This document shows positions 37,080-49,918 of a stretch of 54,893 bases of DNA, piece by piece. Position 1 is the stretch's first letter, and each line of letters opens with the position of its first letter. The translations under genes and the position numbers were made by a program. Source of the DNA: Rhizobium sp. CF122 (GTDB lineage: Bacteria > Pseudomonadota > Alphaproteobacteria > Rhizobiales > Rhizobiaceae); assembly GCF_000282035.1 (NCBI RefSeq), contig NZ_AKKA01000025.1:1-54893 (forward strand). The letters run 5' to 3'. The notes below the pieces were generated by a model. That model saw only the letters and a program-made list of their open reading frames with translations. It did not search any database and was not told the origin of the DNA.

Positions 37080-37964
37080 ATGAGCGAAGCACATCCGCTG
37101 GACCACATCGTGCTGCCGGTCTCCAATATCGGACTTGCGCGCGAGCGCTTGGGAAAGCTGGGATTCACCGTCGCGCCCGATGCCCGGCATCCTTTTGGAA
37201 CCGAGAACGCCTGCATATTCTTCGCCGACGAAACATACCTGGAACCCTTGGGCGTCGCCAACGCGGAGCTGCACGAGGCGTCGGCGAAGAAAGGCAATGT
37301 CTTCACTGCGCGTGACCGGGCTTTCCGATTTCGATGCGGGGATGATGGTTTCTCCGCGGTGGTCTTTGCGACCGCCGATGCTGATCGCGACCATGCCCGG
37401 TTCCTTGCCGAAAAGATCAATGGCGGCGAGATGCTGCAGTTCGAGCGGCCGATGAAGATGCCTGACGGCTCTCAGGCCACCGCTGCGTTCAAGCTCGCGT
37501 TCGCGGTCGATCTGCGGGCTCCGGATTTTTTCTTTTTCACGTGCCAACGCGTCAATCCGCTGCCGGCCGACCGTAGAGCGCTGCAAAAGCACGCAAATGG
37601 CGTGGGTGGGATCGCAGAGATCGTTCTTGGCGCGCCGGACCCAAAAGCATTTGCGCCATTTGTGCGTGCTGCGGCGCACGGCCTCCCGGTGACCAACGAG
37701 GCCTTTGGCGCGAGTGTGAAAACTCCGAACGCCAGAGTGAGCGTTCTCTCCCCAGATGGATTGGATGCCTACTTCGATATTCCGGCACCTTCAAATGATC
37801 GCGGCCTGCGTGGCGTCGCCATTGTCTTCAAGGTCAGTGATCTCGCCGTGACAGAAGCGCATTTGGCTGCTAACGGGATGACTTATACGCGCAAGAACAA
37901 TCGAATTCTGGTGAAGGCGGCGCCCGGACAGGGCGCGCTCTTCGCCTTCGAGGAGAAACGATGA
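37080..37964 (+). CDS. VOC-superfamily (glyoxalase-like) protein
   Basis: The 294-residue cytoplasmic protein is built of two vicinal-oxygen-chelate modules. The first (about 1-120) opens [24 protein letters not shown] with the expected metal-ligand His7/His8 position and ends near [13 protein letters not shown] residues; the second runs from about 165. These proteins often sit beside kdsA in alphaproteobacteria. The reaction is unknown; glyoxalase or dioxygenase labels rest on fold only. ATG 37080 follows GGAGAG, and its stop overlaps the kdsA start by four bases. Confidence 0.85.
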   Translation: MSEAHPLDHIVLPVSNIGLARERLGKLGFTVAPDARHPFGTENACIFFADETYLEPLGVANAELHEASAKKGNVFTARDRAFRFRCGDDGFSAVVFATADADRDHARFLAEKINGGEMLQFERPMKMPDGSQATAAFKLAFAVDLRAPDFFFFTCQRVNPLPADRRALQKHANGVGGIAEIVLGAPDPKAFAPFVRAAAHGLPVTNEAFGASVKTPNARVSVLSPDGLDAYFDIPAPSNDRGLRGVAIVFKVSDLAVTEAHLAANGMTYTRKNNRILVKAAPGQGALFAFEEKR

Positions 37965-38806
37965 GCCAGACAAATTCCGAAGTCGTGATCGGCGAAGGCG
38001 CCGGCCGCGTCACCTTTTCGAATGCCGGCAAGCTGTCCCTGATTGCCGGGCCTTGCCAGATGGAGAGCCGCGACCATTCCTTCATGGTCGCCGGTGTATT
38101 GAAGGAACTCTGCGACAAGCTTGGTCTCGGCCTCGTCTATAAGTCCTCGTTCGACAAGGCGAACCGCACCTCGCTGTCGGCGCAGCGCGGCATAGGTCTT
38201 GAACAGGCGCTGGAGGTCTTTTCGGACCTCAAGAAGGAATACGGCTTTCCGGTTCTGACCGACATCCATACCGAGGAGCAGTGCGCCGAGGTGGCGACGG
38301 TCGTCGACGTCCTGCAGATCCCGGCCTTCCTGAGCCGTCAAACCGATCTGTTAGTGGCAGCCGCGAAGACCGGCCGAGCCGTTAACGTCAAGAAGGGACA
38401 GTTCCTGGCGCCTTGGGACATGAAGAACGTTCTCAACAAGCTGAACTCGACCGGAAACCCGAATATTCTGCTTTGCGAACGCGGCGCCTCGTTCGGCTAC
38501 AACACACTCGTTTCCGACATGCGTTCGCTGCCAATCATGGCGGCGATGGGTGCTCCAGTCGTTTTCGATGCGACGCATTCGGTGCAGCAGCCGGGCGGGC
38601 AGGGCGGTTCGAGCGGCGGCCAGCGCGAATTCGTGGAGACGCTGGCACGGGCAGCCGTTGCGGTTGGCGTCGCCGGTGTCTTCGTAGAAACGCACGAAGA
38701 TCCTGACAATGCGCCATCCGACGGGCCGAACATGGTCTATTTGAAGGATATGCCGCGGCTGCTCGAAAAGCTGCTGGCCTTCGACGTGATTGCAAAGGCC
38801 GCCTGA
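37961..38806 (+). CDS. kdsA: 2-dehydro-3-deoxyphosphooctonate aldolase (KDO-8-phosphate synthase)
   Basis: This 281-residue TIM-barrel enzyme condenses PEP and arabinose-5-phosphate to KDO-8-P, a lipopolysaccharide core precursor. It has [42 protein letters not shown] and [19 protein letters not shown]. Cys13-like residue in PCQME is the position that tells metal from non-metal forms: Cys here favours the metal-dependent type. The KDO product is joined to the lipid A made by the lpx genes 7 kb away. Confidence 0.95.
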   Translation: MSQTNSEVVIGEGAGRVTFSNAGKLSLIAGPCQMESRDHSFMVAGVLKELCDKLGLGLVYKSSFDKANRTSLSAQRGIGLEQALEVFSDLKKEYGFPVLTDIHTEEQCAEVATVVDVLQIPAFLSRQTDLLVAAAKTGRAVNVKKGQFLAPWDMKNVLNKLNSTGNPNILLCERGASFGYNTLVSDMRSLPIMAAMGAPVVFDATHSVQQPGGQGGSSGGQREFVETLARAAVAVGVAGVFVETHEDPDNAPSDGPNMVYLKDMPRLLEKLLAFDVIAKAA

Positions 38807-38808
38807 AA

Positions 38809-38826
38809 CCGGCACACGGGTGTCGG
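38809..38826. terminator. Possible shared terminator between kdsA and the chemoreceptor gene
   Basis: CCGGCAC and GTGTCGG pair (one G-U) around ACGG in the 23-base gap between the convergent genes. There is no U-run; support is weak. Confidence 0.35.
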
Positions 38827-38829
38827 CCG

Positions 38830-40674
38830 TCAACCGGCGAGCGCCATCCTTTTGTGGGAGGCATATCCCATGGTCGCGGACTTTCCCGTTTCGTCGAGAC
38901 AGAAACGGGACAGCAGGTGATTGAGGTGCACCGCCTCGTCGCCCAGCTCTCGGCAGGCGGCGCTGGTTTGCTCGACCATCGCCGCGTTCTGCTGCGTGAC
39001 GCTGTCCATCGTGTTGATGGCGGCATTGACTTCCAGGAGCGCGGTGGTTTGTTCGGAGGAAGAACGCACGATCCCCTCGATCAGCGCCGTGACCTTGAGA
39101 ATCTGCTGATCGATATTGCTGAGCGCTTCGCCTGTGCGGTTGACAAGGCCGACGCCTGCTGAAACCTGGCTGGAAGAGGTCTCGATCAACTGTTTGATTT
39201 CTTTCGCCAGATTGGCGGAGCGACCGGCAAGGTCGCGCACTTCCTGTGCAACGACGGCAAAGCCCTTTCCGGCCTCACCTGCGCGGGCGGCCTCCACTCC
39301 GGCATTCAGTGCGAGGAGGTTGGTCTGGAAGGCGATTTCGTCGATGACGTTGATGATCTGGCCGATCTGTGCGGATGATGTCTCGATCTTCTCCATCGCG
39401 GCCACCGCCTCGTGCACGACGGTCGCCGAGTAGCTTGCGCTTTCCTTGGTCGCCGTCATCATCGCGTTCGCTTCGTTGGCCCGTTCCGATGAATTCTTGA
39501 CGGTGACCGTGATCTGGTCGAGCGCCGAGGCTGCTTGCTCCAGTGAGGCGGCCTGATGTTCCGTTCGCCGGGCCAGATCATCCGTGCTCGACGCGATTTC
39601 GCTCGAGCCGGTCCCTACCGTATTCGTGACGGCTGAGATTTCTTTCATTGCGCAGGAAAGCGTACGGATGCTGGAGTTGAACTCCGCGCGCAGCTTTTCA
39701 TAGGTCGCTTCGAAGGGCTCGCTGAGTTGGACAGAGAGGTCGCCGCCCGAAAGGCGCTCCAGACCGCGGCTCAGACTGGTGATGACGCGCTCGCGGGCAG
39801 CTTCCTCGTCTGCCTTGATGGCGGCGAGCGCCGCATCGCGCTGTGTCTGGACCTGGCGTTCGGCATCCTGGCGCTCACGGATATTGTTCCGTTCCTCGGC
39901 GGCTTCGCGGAACACGGTGACGGCGCGCGCCATCTCGCCGATTTCGTCGGCGCGGCGGCTGAAGGGCACTTCCTTCGAATAATCGCCGGCGGCAAGGATC
40001 GCCATATAGTCGCGCATTGCTGAGAGCGGCACGATAGCGCGTCGACGGAAGACGTAAAGGCCGCCGAGCAACAGGCAAAACGAGACAGCTGCTGCCGCGA
40101 GCGTGATGGTGGAGAGGATGCGGGTCTGTTCGGCGGCATCCTTTTCGGCAGCAGCCAGGAAGGCGTTCGCCATATCCACGAGCTTGTTGACGGCCTCTTC
40201 ATGAATATGGAAATTCGTTGAAAGCTTCTCGAAAGCCGCCGGGATGACGGCGGCGTCGTTCTTGAGAATGGCTGGGGCGAGTTCTTCTGCCATCACCTTC
40301 CAGAACACGTCGCCTTTGACGAGGACATCGTTCAGGAGTTTTTCCTTGAGGTCGGCGCTGAGCGCTGTTTCCGACCAATATTTGCGGCGATCCTCATAGG
40401 CGGGCTTCAGGACAGTCTGGATGCGCTCGATATTCTTCCGCGCGACTTCAGGACGCTGCACCGCCTCAAGTGCAAGCATGTAGGATTCAACAATATAGAG
40501 AGGTGGCGGCAGGATATCGGCAACGAGATCCTTTCCGTAGACGATCTGCTTATACATCTCGCCGTTCACCCGCAGCTTGTTGAAGGCGTAATTCTGAATG
40601 CCGATCGAAGTGATCAATCCTGCGGTGACGACGGCCGCGAAGATGGCAAGGCTGCGAGCAATATTGAGTTTCAT
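38830..40674 (-). CDS. Methyl-accepting chemotaxis protein
   Basis: The 614-residue chemoreceptor has a first membrane span at about 8-30, a periplasmic helical sensor (about 31-187), a second span at 188-210 and a HAMP domain (about 211-265). A second HAMP-like or linker segment lies near 310-360, and the cytoplasmic signalling coiled coil follows, with the conserved hairpin tip [23 protein letters not shown]. No CheR-tethering pentapeptide is present at the C-terminus (KRMALAG). The sensor half carries PPPLYIVES and is like receptors of unknown ligand. There are no che genes nearby. Confidence 0.93.
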   Translation of the reverse strand: MKLNIARSLAIFAAVVTAGLITSIGIQNYAFNKLRVNGEMYKQIVYGKDLVADILPPPLYIVESYMLALEAVQRPEVARKNIERIQTVLKPAYEDRRKYWSETALSADLKEKLLNDVLVKGDVFWKVMAEELAPAILKNDAAVIPAAFEKLSTNFHIHEEAVNKLVDMANAFLAAAEKDAAEQTRILSTITLAAAAVSFCLLLGGLYVFRRRAIVPLSAMRDYMAILAAGDYSKEVPFSRRADEIGEMARAVTVFREAAEERNNIRERQDAERQVQTQRDAALAAIKADEEAARERVITSLSRGLERLSGGDLSVQLSEPFEATYEKLRAEFNSSIRTLSCAMKEISAVTNTVGTGSSEIASSTDDLARRTEHQAASLEQAASALDQITVTVKNSSERANEANAMMTATKESASYSATVVHEAVAAMEKIETSSAQIGQIINVIDEIAFQTNLLALNAGVEAARAGEAGKGFAVVAQEVRDLAGRSANLAKEIKQLIETSSSQVSAGVGLVNRTGEALSNIDQQILKVTALIEGIVRSSSEQTTALLEVNAAINTMDSVTQQNAAMVEQTSAACRELGDEAVHLNHLLSRFCLDETGKSATMGYASHKRMALAG

Positions 40675-40792
40675 CCGGCGCCCCGTAAATTCTAACAGTG
40701 AACAGGTGTTGTTTATTGAAATGGCTTGGAGTTTGGAGGGAGTTTAGAATCCCTATAAACAGGCGGACTTGAACCGCATAAGGAAGTGCATC

Positions 40793-40843
40793 ATGCAATA
40801 CTACTTGCCGGAGGACAGCCAGTATTTCCTCATCGAGGATTAA
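40793..40843 (+). CDS. Possible 16-residue acidic peptide upstream of eno
   Basis: AGGAAG (40781-40786) is 6 bases before an ATG that opens MQYYLPEDSQYFLIED, stop TAA 40841-40843. A TATAAA (40754-40759) lies about 40 bases upstream, after TTGGAG at 15 bases. The predicted peptide is strongly acidic and aromatic. It stands alone in the 423-base gap between the chemoreceptor and eno, which otherwise carries no gene. Whether it is translated, a leader, or chance is open. Confidence 0.35.
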   Translation: MQYYLPEDSQYFLIED

Positions 40844-41004
40844 TTGTAATATTAATTGGTTACTGATCGATAAATTTGCAACCACATTGAATGTGGTGAC
40901 TTGTTTTCAAAACCTGAAGTTTCGAAACACTGGAGCAGGGCAGCGGAAGGATGCCGTGACGCGCCTGTTCAAAAGCCTGACATATTCGCGCGATAGGTCC
41001 GTGA

Positions 41005-42372
<1,368 letters not shown>

Positions 42373-42396
42373 TCGCATCTGATTTCAACGACTTCG

Positions 42397-42425
42397 AACC
42401 CGCGTCCCAAAGGCGCGGGTTTTTT
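42397..42425 (+). terminator. Rho-independent terminator of eno
   Basis: An 8-bp stem AACCCGCG / CGCGGGTT with a 9-base loop is followed by TTTTTTC. Confidence 0.9.
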
Positions 42426-42512
42426 CTTGCTTGATTTTTCATAGTCAACGGACAGTTAATCTCTGCCCGGTAGTCTTGGACGCATCGAGGTAATGCGTTC
42501 GAGCGTGCGTTT

Positions 42513-42833
42513 ATGTGGACAAAGCATCACAAAAAGAAAAAGATCGGTCGTTTCGTCGTTCCGGCGATGACGGTCGCGTTTCTCTCCTACTTCGGCTATC
42601 ATTGCATCCACGGTGATTACGGTCTGCGGGCAACCGAGGGGTTCGAGCGCCAGCGGATAGCGCGCGAAAGGGAGTTGGCGGTTCTGAAGGGCAAGCGCGA
42701 GCATCTCGAAAAGCAGGTCGCGCTGCTGAGCGACGGTTCGATGGACAAGGATATGCTGGACGAGAAAGCGCGTCTTCAGCTGAATGTTTCTCGTGCCGAC
42801 GAGATCGTCATATTCAATCACTATTCCAATTAA
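42513..42833 (+). CDS. FtsB/DivIC-like septum formation initiator
   Basis: The 106-residue bitopic protein has a basic cytoplasmic N-terminus (HHKKKKIGRF), one membrane span (about 14-31), then a coiled-coil region (about 42-72) and a short C-terminal DEIVIF segment. This is the FtsB/DivIC layout of the divisome subcomplex FtsQBL. In rhizobia the gene lies between eno and pdhA, as here. ATG 42513 has no strong Shine-Dalgarno; GAGGTAATGCG is 14 bases upstream. Confidence 0.87.
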   Translation: MWTKHHKKKKIGRFVVPAMTVAFLSYFGYHCIHGDYGLRATEGFERQRIARERELAVLKGKREHLEKQVALLSDGSMDKDMLDEKARLQLNVSRADEIVIFNHYSN

Positions 42834-42839
42834 CCGAAA

Positions 42840-42884
42840 TTCAGTTAACTGAAATAAAGTCTTGTTTATCAGTAGTTTACTGAT
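42840..42884. promoter_or_regulatory. Two palindromes upstream of pdhA
   Basis: TTCAGTTAACTGAA (42840-42853, perfect) and ATCAGTA-GTT-TACTGAT (42868-42884) share CAGT...ACTG half-sites, 14 bases apart. A third inverted pair GCCAT-N6-ATGGC follows near 42894. They lie 95-140 bases before pdhA and just after the preceding gene, so they may be operators for a pdh regulator or a weak terminator. Confidence 0.5.
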
Positions 42885-42979
42885 GAATACGAGCCATGCA
42901 TTTATGGCATTGCTGCGGCGAAATTTCTTCCCTATGGTACGCGCCACCAAAGAACCGACAAACCCGTAGGGAGGGGTGA

Positions 42980-44026
42980 ATGGCGCCGCGAAAAACCGCG
43001 ACCGTTTCCAGCCGTAAAACTAGCGCAAAGCCGGCAAACAAGGCATCCAATGGTGGTCCTGTTGCTGATTTTACGCGCGATGAGGAGCTCAAGGCCTATC
43101 GCGAGATGCTGTTGATCCGCCGCTTCGAGGAGAAGGCCGGACAGCTTTACGGCATGGGCTTCATTGGTGGTTTCTGTCACCTTTACATTGGCCAGGAAGC
43201 TGTGGTCGTCGGCATGCAGATGGCGCAGAAGGAAGGCGATCAGGTTATCACCGCCTATCGCGATCACGGCCATATGCTGGCAACCGGCATGAGCGCGCGT
43301 GGCGTCATGGCCGAGCTGACCGGGCGCCGTAGCGGTTATTCGCGCGGCAAGGGCGGCTCGATGCACATGTTCTCCAAGGAGAAGCATTTCTACGGGGGGC
43401 ACGGCATCGTCGGTGCCCAGGTTTCGCTCGGAACCGGCCTTGCCTTCGCCAACCGCTATCGCGGCAATGACAGTGTCTCCGTCGCCTACTTCGGTGATGG
43501 TGCCGCCAATCAGGGCCAGGTCTACGAGAGCTTCAATATGGCCGCTCTCTGGAAGCTGCCGATCATCTACATCGTCGAGAACAACCGCTATGCCATGGGA
43601 ACCTCGACCGCGCGTGCTACCGCGCAGTCGAACTACTCCCTCCGTGGCTCCGGTTTCGGCATTCCCGGCATCCAGGTCGATGGTATGGATGTCCGCGCGG
43701 TCAAGGCTGCAGCTGACGAAGCCCTCGAGCATTGCCGCTCCGGCAAAGGCCCGATCATTCTCGAAATGTTGACCTACCGCTATCGCGGCCACTCGATGTC
43801 GGACCCGGCGAAGTACCGCACCAAGGAAGAAGTGCAGAAGATGCGCTCCGAGCAGGATCCGATCGAACAGGTGCGTGCGCGTCTGCTCGAAAAGGCCTGG
43901 GCCTCGGAAGACGATCTGAAGGCGATCGACAAGGACGTGCGCGATGTCGTTGCTGATAGCGCCGACTTCGCCCAGTCCGATCCGGAGCCGGATGCATCCG
44001 AGCTCTACACTGACATTCTGCTCTAA
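42980..44026 (+). CDS. pdhA: Pyruvate dehydrogenase E1 component, alpha subunit
   Basis: The 348-residue subunit forms the TPP enzyme with PdhB and decarboxylates pyruvate. A basic, disordered N-terminus ([21 protein letters not shown]) precedes the domain. The thiamine motif runs [20 protein letters not shown]...[31 protein letters not shown] and the phosphorylation-loop-like [11 protein letters not shown] are typical of the mitochondrial-type E1-alpha. ATG 42980 follows AGGGAGGGG. It leads the pdh operon. Confidence 0.97.
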   Translation: MAPRKTATVSSRKTSAKPANKASNGGPVADFTRDEELKAYREMLLIRRFEEKAGQLYGMGFIGGFCHLYIGQEAVVVGMQMAQKEGDQVITAYRDHGHMLATGMSARGVMAELTGRRSGYSRGKGGSMHMFSKEKHFYGGHGIVGAQVSLGTGLAFANRYRGNDSVSVAYFGDGAANQGQVYESFNMAALWKLPIIYIVENNRYAMGTSTARATAQSNYSLRGSGFGIPGIQVDGMDVRAVKAAADEALEHCRSGKGPIILEMLTYRYRGHSMSDPAKYRTKEEVQKMRSEQDPIEQVRARLLEKAWASEDDLKAIDKDVRDVVADSADFAQSDPEPDASELYTDILL

Positions 44027-44043
44027 TCGGGGAGGGACGACCC

Positions 44044-45423
<1,380 letters not shown>

Positions 45424-45440
45424 CCAGGGGAGGGTACTCG

Positions 45441-45692
45441 ATGCCTATCAACATCACTATGCCCGCCCTCTCTCCAACCATGGAAGAAGGCAATTTGGCC
45501 AAGTGGCTCGTCAAGGAAGGTGACACCGTCAAGTCTGGCGATGTCATTGCCGAGATCGAGACCGACAAGGCGACAATGGAAGTCGAAGCCGTTGACGAAG
45601 GCACTGTTGCCAAGATCGTCGTCCCGGCCGGTACCGAAGGCGTCAAGGTCAATGCGTTGATCGCGGTTCTTGCCGGCGAAGGCGAAGACGTT
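45441..45692 (+). repeat. Lipoyl-domain coding repeat, copy 2
   Basis: This is the pdhC copy of the lipoyl segment described for the pdhB copy at 44044-44295. The similarity stops at the start of each Ala/Pro linker. Confidence 0.8.
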
Positions 45693-46790
45693 GCTGCTGC
45701 TGCCAGCGATGCAGGCTCTGCTGCTCCGGCTCCCAAGGCTGAAACCGCTGCCGAAGCCCCGAAGGCTGAAGCCGCAAATGCTCCCGCCGCACAAGCGCCG
45801 GCTGCTGCTCCCGCTTCTGCACCCGCAGCCGCTCCGGCAAGCGGGAACCGGACCTTCTCCTCGCCGCTCGCGCGTCGTCTGGCGAAGGAAGTCGGTATCG
45901 ATCTGTCCGCCATTTCCGGCTCCGGCCCGCACGGTCGTGTCGTCAAGAGCGACGTCGAAGCTTTTGTCACAGGTGGTGGCGCCAAGGCGGCTCCGGGTGC
46001 CGCAGCCGCACCGCAGGCTGCCGCACCGGCGCCGGCCGCCGCACCGAAGGGCGCGTCCGACGAAACCGTTCTCAAGCTCTTCGAGCCGGGCTCCTACGAG
46101 CTCGTGCCGCATGACGGCATGCGCAAGGTCATCGCCAAGCGCCTCGTCGAATCCAAGCAGACCGTGCCGCATTTCTACGTCACCGTCGATTGCGAACTCG
46201 ATGCGCTGCTGGCGCTGCGCGCCCAGCTCAACGACGCGGCTCCCCGCAAGGATGGCGGCGCTGCCTACAAGCTCTCCGTCAACGACATGGTCATCAAGGC
46301 CATGGCTCTGGCGCTGCGCGATGTTCCGGATGCCAACGTCTCCTGGACCGAAGCCAACATGGTCAAGCACAAGCACGCCGATGTCGGCGTTGCTGTCTCG
46401 ATCCCGGGCGGCCTGATCACCCCGATCATCCGCAAGGCCGAGGAAAAGACCCTTTCGGTCATCTCCAACGAGATGCGTGACCTCGGCAAGCGCGCCAAGG
46501 ATCGCAAGCTGAAGCCTGAAGAATATCAGGGCGGTACGACGTCGGTCTCGAACATGGGCATGATGGGCGTGAAGAATTTCGCGGCCGTTATCAACCCGCC
46601 GCATGCAACGATCCTAGCGGTCGGCGCAGGCGAGCAGCGTGTGATCGTACGTAAGGGCGAAATGGTCATAGCGACCGTGATGAGCGTCACGCTCTCGACC
46701 GACCATCGCTGTGTCGACGGCGCGCTCGGTGCGGAGCTGCTGCAGGCGTTCAAGGGCTACATCGAGAATCCGATGGGCATGCTCGTTTGA
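45441..46790 (+). CDS. pdhC: Dihydrolipoamide acetyltransferase, PDH E2 component
   Basis: The 449-residue core subunit has a lipoyl domain (1-80, Lys43), an Ala/Pro-rich linker (about 86-133), the peripheral subunit-binding domain ([32 protein letters not shown]) and a second flexible linker. The catalytic domain ends with the DHRCVDGA motif. It transfers acetyl groups to CoA. I chose ATG 45441 ([10 protein letters not shown]) because AGGGGAGGG precedes it. The gene overlaps nothing and lies 17 bases after pdhB. Confidence 0.97.
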   Translation: MPINITMPALSPTMEEGNLAKWLVKEGDTVKSGDVIAEIETDKATMEVEAVDEGTVAKIVVPAGTEGVKVNALIAVLAGEGEDVAAAASDAGSAAPAPKAETAAEAPKAEAANAPAAQAPAAAPASAPAAAPASGNRTFSSPLARRLAKEVGIDLSAISGSGPHGRVVKSDVEAFVTGGGAKAAPGAAAAPQAAAPAPAAAPKGASDETVLKLFEPGSYELVPHDGMRKVIAKRLVESKQTVPHFYVTVDCELDALLALRAQLNDAAPRKDGGAAYKLSVNDMVIKAMALALRDVPDANVSWTEANMVKHKHADVGVAVSIPGGLITPIIRKAEEKTLSVISNEMRDLGKRAKDRKLKPEEYQGGTTSVSNMGMMGVKNFAAVINPPHATILAVGAGEQRVIVRKGEMVIATVMSVTLSTDHRCVDGALGAELLQAFKGYIENPMGMLV

Positions 46791-46809
46791 GACCGGAGCG
46801 GAGGCGGAA

Positions 46810-47451
46810 ATGACGAAGACCGTTCTTTGCTATGGTGACTCGCTGACCTGGGGCTATGACGCCGATACCATCGGCCGTCATGCCTACAAGGATCGTTGGC
46901 CAAGCACGCTTCAGGCGGCACTCGGCAACGAGGTCCGGGTCATCGCTGAAGGATTGAACGGGCGGACCACCGCCTTCGACGATCATCTCGCTGACTGCGA
47001 CCGGAATGGCGCACGCATCCTGCCGACGATCCTGCAGAGCCATGCGCCGCTTGATCTCGTCATTTTGCTGCTCGGCACCAACGACATGAAGCCTGTCGTG
47101 GCAGGGTCGGCCTTTGCCGCCTGCCAGGGCATCGCCCGGCTGGTGCGGTTGATCCGCAATCATGCGTGGCCCTTCGAATTCGATGGACCTGACATTCTGA
47201 TCGTCGCGCCGCCGAAGGTCCGTGAGACAGCGAACGTGCCGTTTGCGGCGTCGTTCGTTGGCGGCATCGAGGAGTCGGCGAAGCTTCCCACCCTCTATCG
47301 CGATCTCGCGGACGAGCTCGGCTGCGGCTTCTTCGACGGCAATTCTGTAGCGAAGACGACCCCGGTCGATGGCATTCACCTCGATGCGGAGAATACCCGC
47401 GCTCTCGGGCGCGGCATGGAATCGACTGTGCGGATGATGCTGGGGCTTTGA
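46810..47451 (+). CDS. SGNH/GDSL-family esterase
   Basis: The 213-residue cytosolic hydrolase has block I GDSLTWG (Ser11), block II Gly (LNGRTT), block III GTNDMK (Asn91) and block V D187-G-I-H190, a complete SGNH set. Related proteins are annotated as arylesterases; the substrate is unknown. ATG 46810 follows GGAGGCGGA. It lies inside the pdh cluster, 19 bases after pdhC, and may be cotranscribed. Its TGA is followed within 3 bases by the GNAT gene. Confidence 0.9.
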   Translation: MTKTVLCYGDSLTWGYDADTIGRHAYKDRWPSTLQAALGNEVRVIAEGLNGRTTAFDDHLADCDRNGARILPTILQSHAPLDLVILLLGTNDMKPVVAGSAFAACQGIARLVRLIRNHAWPFEFDGPDILIVAPPKVRETANVPFAASFVGGIEESAKLPTLYRDLADELGCGFFDGNSVAKTTPVDGIHLDAENTRALGRGMESTVRMMLGL

Positions 47452-47453
47452 GC

Positions 47454-48035
47454 ATGGGATCCTTCGTTTCGCTTCGTTCCGCCACGCGGGAGGATGCGAC
47501 GGAGTTGGCTTTACTCACGGATATCGCCTCGCATGGTTTCGCCTCCTGGCTCTGGCTGGCGGAGCTTGGAAACGGCGGCGGTGATACGCCGATGGAGCGT
47601 GGACGGCAGAAGCTGCGCGGCGACCAGGGGCACGGCAACTGGAGCGATGCAATTATTGCCGAAGCCTACGGCGAGATCGCGGGAGCTGCGATCGGCTATG
47701 GTCTCGGTGAAGGCATACGGAATATCCAGGCGGATCGCCCGGCGCTGAGGCCGGTCATCGATCTGCAGAAAATGGTGGTGGGAAGCTGGTTTATCGGAAC
47801 GCTCGGTGTCTACAGCCATCTGCGTGGCATCGGGATCGGTCGACGGCTTCTGAAGGATCAGATTGAGCGGGCGCAAAACGCACCTGTCAGCCTGATTACC
47901 GCAGGTTACAACGAAGCGGCCCTGTCGCTTTACAAAAGGAATGGATTTTCGGAGGCGGCGCGCGCGGATGCCGTGGCCTTCTTCGAAAACGGCAGGAAAC
48001 ACGAGTGGGTGCTTCTCACCCGCGACGCCCGATAG
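47454..48035 (+). CDS. GNAT-family N-acetyltransferase
   Basis: The product is 193 residues. The acetyl-CoA-binding stretch is FIGTLGVYSHLRGIGIGRRLL (V-x-x-x-x-R-G-x-G-x-G motif near 122-135), followed by LITAGYNEAALSLYKRNGFSE, the conserved motif B. The substrate cannot be told. It starts at ATG 47454; a TTG six bases earlier overlaps the previous stop. It is placed between pdhC and lpdA, as in other rhizobia. Confidence 0.88.
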   Translation: MGSFVSLRSATREDATELALLTDIASHGFASWLWLAELGNGGGDTPMERGRQKLRGDQGHGNWSDAIIAEAYGEIAGAAIGYGLGEGIRNIQADRPALRPVIDLQKMVVGSWFIGTLGVYSHLRGIGIGRRLLKDQIERAQNAPVSLITAGYNEAALSLYKRNGFSEAARADAVAFFENGRKHEWVLLTRDAR

Positions 48036-48050
48036 TAAAGGCAGGAAAAC

Positions 48051-49514
48051 ATGGCTGAGAATTACGACGTCATCATTATCGGCTCCGGACCCGGGGGCTA
48101 TGTCGCCGCTGTGCGGGCCAGCCAGTTGGGCCTCAAGACCGCGATCGTGGAACGCGAGCATCTGGGCGGCATCTGCCTGAACTGGGGCTGCATCCCCACC
48201 AAGGCTCTGCTTCGCTCGGCTGAAATTCTCGACCACTCCAACCACCTGAAGGACTATGGTCTCGTGCTGGAAGGCAAGGTCAGCGCCGACGTGAAGGCGG
48301 TCGTTGCCCGCTCGCGCGGCGTCTCCGCGCGCCTGAACGGCGGTGTCGGCTTCCTGATGAAGAAGAACAAGGTCGATGTGATCTGGGGCGAAGCCAAGAT
48401 TACCAAGGCTTCGACTGGAGCTCAGCCGGGCGAAGTCGTCGTCGGCAAGTCGTCCAAGCCGGTGGTCGAGCCGCAGCACCCGGTGCCGAAGGGCGTCAAG
48501 GGCGAGGGCACCTACACCGCCAAGCACATCATCGTTGCGACCGGCGCCCGTCCGCGCGCTCTGCCGGGTATCGAGCCTGATGGCAAGCTGATCTGGACCT
48601 ATTTCGAAGCGCTGAAGCCGGATGTGCTGCCGAAATCGCTGATCGTTATGGGCTCGGGCGCCATCGGCATCGAATTCGCAAGCTTCTACCGCTCCATGGG
48701 CGTCGACGTCACTGTTGTCGAAGTCATGCCGACCATCATGCCGGTCGAGGATGCGGAAGTTACTGCGATCGCTCGCAAGCAATTGGAAAAGCGCGGGCTG
48801 AAAATCTTCACGAGCGCCAAGGTCGCCAAGGTCGAAAAGTCCGCCAACAGCATCACGGCTCATGTCGAGACATCGGATGGTAAGATCCAGCAGATCACCG
48901 CTGATCGGATGATCTCGGCTGTCGGCGTGCAAGGCAACATCGAAAACCTTGGGCTGGAGGCTGTCGGCGTCAAGACGGACCGCGGTTGCATCGTCATCGA
49001 CGGCTATGGCAAGACCAACGTATCAGGCATTTACGCGATTGGTGACGTCGCCGGCCCGCCGATGCTCGCTCACAAGGCCGAGCACGAAGGCGTCGTCTGC
49101 GTCGAGAAGATTGCCGGTCTTCCGAACGTGCATCCGACGGACAAGGGCAAGGTCCCGGGCTGCACCTACTGCAACCCGCAGGTCGCCTCCGTCGGCCTGA
49201 CCGAGGCGAAGGCCAAGGAGCTGGGCCGCGACATCCGCGTCGGCCGCTTCTCCTTTGCGGCGAACGGCAAGGCGATCGCGCTTGGCGAAGACCAAGGCCT
49301 CTGCAAGGTGATTTTTGACAAGAAGACCGGCGAACTGCTTGGCGCACACATGGTTGGCGCTGAAGTCACCGAGCTAATCCAGGGCTTCGTCGTCGCGATG
49401 AACCTCGAGACAACCGAGGAAGAACTGATGCATACGATCTTCCCGCATCCAACTGTTTCCGAAACCATGAAGGAAGCGGTTCTTGATGCCTACGGTCGGG
49501 TGCTGAACGCTTGA
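48051..49514 (+). CDS. lpdA: Dihydrolipoamide dehydrogenase (PDH E3 component)
   Basis: The 487-residue flavoprotein reoxidises the lipoyl groups of E2 and E1-beta with NAD. It has FAD motif GSGPGGY (11-17), redox disulfide Cys42-Cys47 (GGICLNWGCIPTKAL), NAD motif GSGAIGIEF and the active-site His466-Glu471 (PHPTVSE) near the end. An insertion around residues 115-155 (KASTGAQPGEVVVGKSS...) marks the pdh-type E3 of rhizobia. ATG 48051 follows GGCAGGAAAAC. It is probably part of the pdh transcript. Confidence 0.97.
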   Translation: MAENYDVIIIGSGPGGYVAAVRASQLGLKTAIVEREHLGGICLNWGCIPTKALLRSAEILDHSNHLKDYGLVLEGKVSADVKAVVARSRGVSARLNGGVGFLMKKNKVDVIWGEAKITKASTGAQPGEVVVGKSSKPVVEPQHPVPKGVKGEGTYTAKHIIVATGARPRALPGIEPDGKLIWTYFEALKPDVLPKSLIVMGSGAIGIEFASFYRSMGVDVTVVEVMPTIMPVEDAEVTAIARKQLEKRGLKIFTSAKVAKVEKSANSITAHVETSDGKIQQITADRMISAVGVQGNIENLGLEAVGVKTDRGCIVIDGYGKTNVSGIYAIGDVAGPPMLAHKAEHEGVVCVEKIAGLPNVHPTDKGKVPGCTYCNPQVASVGLTEAKAKELGRDIRVGRFSFAANGKAIALGEDQGLCKVIFDKKTGELLGAHMVGAEVTELIQGFVVAMNLETTEEELMHTIFPHPTVSETMKEAVLDAYGRVLNA

Positions 49515-49589
49515 TAATTTCCCTCGCTGCACTCCATCCCCGCGTGGGTTAGAGCCATCCCAGGGTGGAAGAAACGAAAGGAAATCATC

Positions 49590-49844
49590 ATGTCTATGGG
49601 TACGCAGGCACTACTCATCTTTCTCTTGATCGGCCTAGTGGCGGGGTTCCTCGCAAGCCTAGTCGTCGGTGGAGGCGGATTGATACGGTGCCTGCTGAGC
49701 GGCATCATCGGTGCGTTCGTCGGAGGCTTTCTCTTCAACGCGCTTGGAATATCGCTCGGTATCGACAATGCGTTGGTGGTGCAGATCATTCACGCAACGG
49801 TTGGAGCCATCATTGTGGTTCTGATTGCAAGGGCGATAGCATAG
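49590..49844 (+). CDS. GlsB/YeaQ/YmgE-family small membrane protein (copy 1)
   Basis: The 84-residue protein has three membrane spans and the family glycine-rich turns (FLASLVVGGGGLIRCLLSGIIGAFVGGFL). It starts with ATG 49590 after GAAAGGAAATC. The family is linked to stress and membrane roles but the function is unknown. A paralogue lies 75 bases downstream. Confidence 0.85.
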   Translation: MSMGTQALLIFLLIGLVAGFLASLVVGGGGLIRCLLSGIIGAFVGGFLFNALGISLGIDNALVVQIIHATVGAIIVVLIARAIA

Positions 49845-49918
49845 CGCGTCCCGAAGAACGCGAAGCGGTTTTCGGATAAGATGCGGTTGAACATGGGACT
49901 ATAACGGGCGAGGGCAGG

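Noticed and set aside
47511..48932. 473-codon antisense frame over the GNAT and lpdA genes
   Set aside because: Spans two unrelated plus-strand genes with clear motifs and has no recognisable domain itself.
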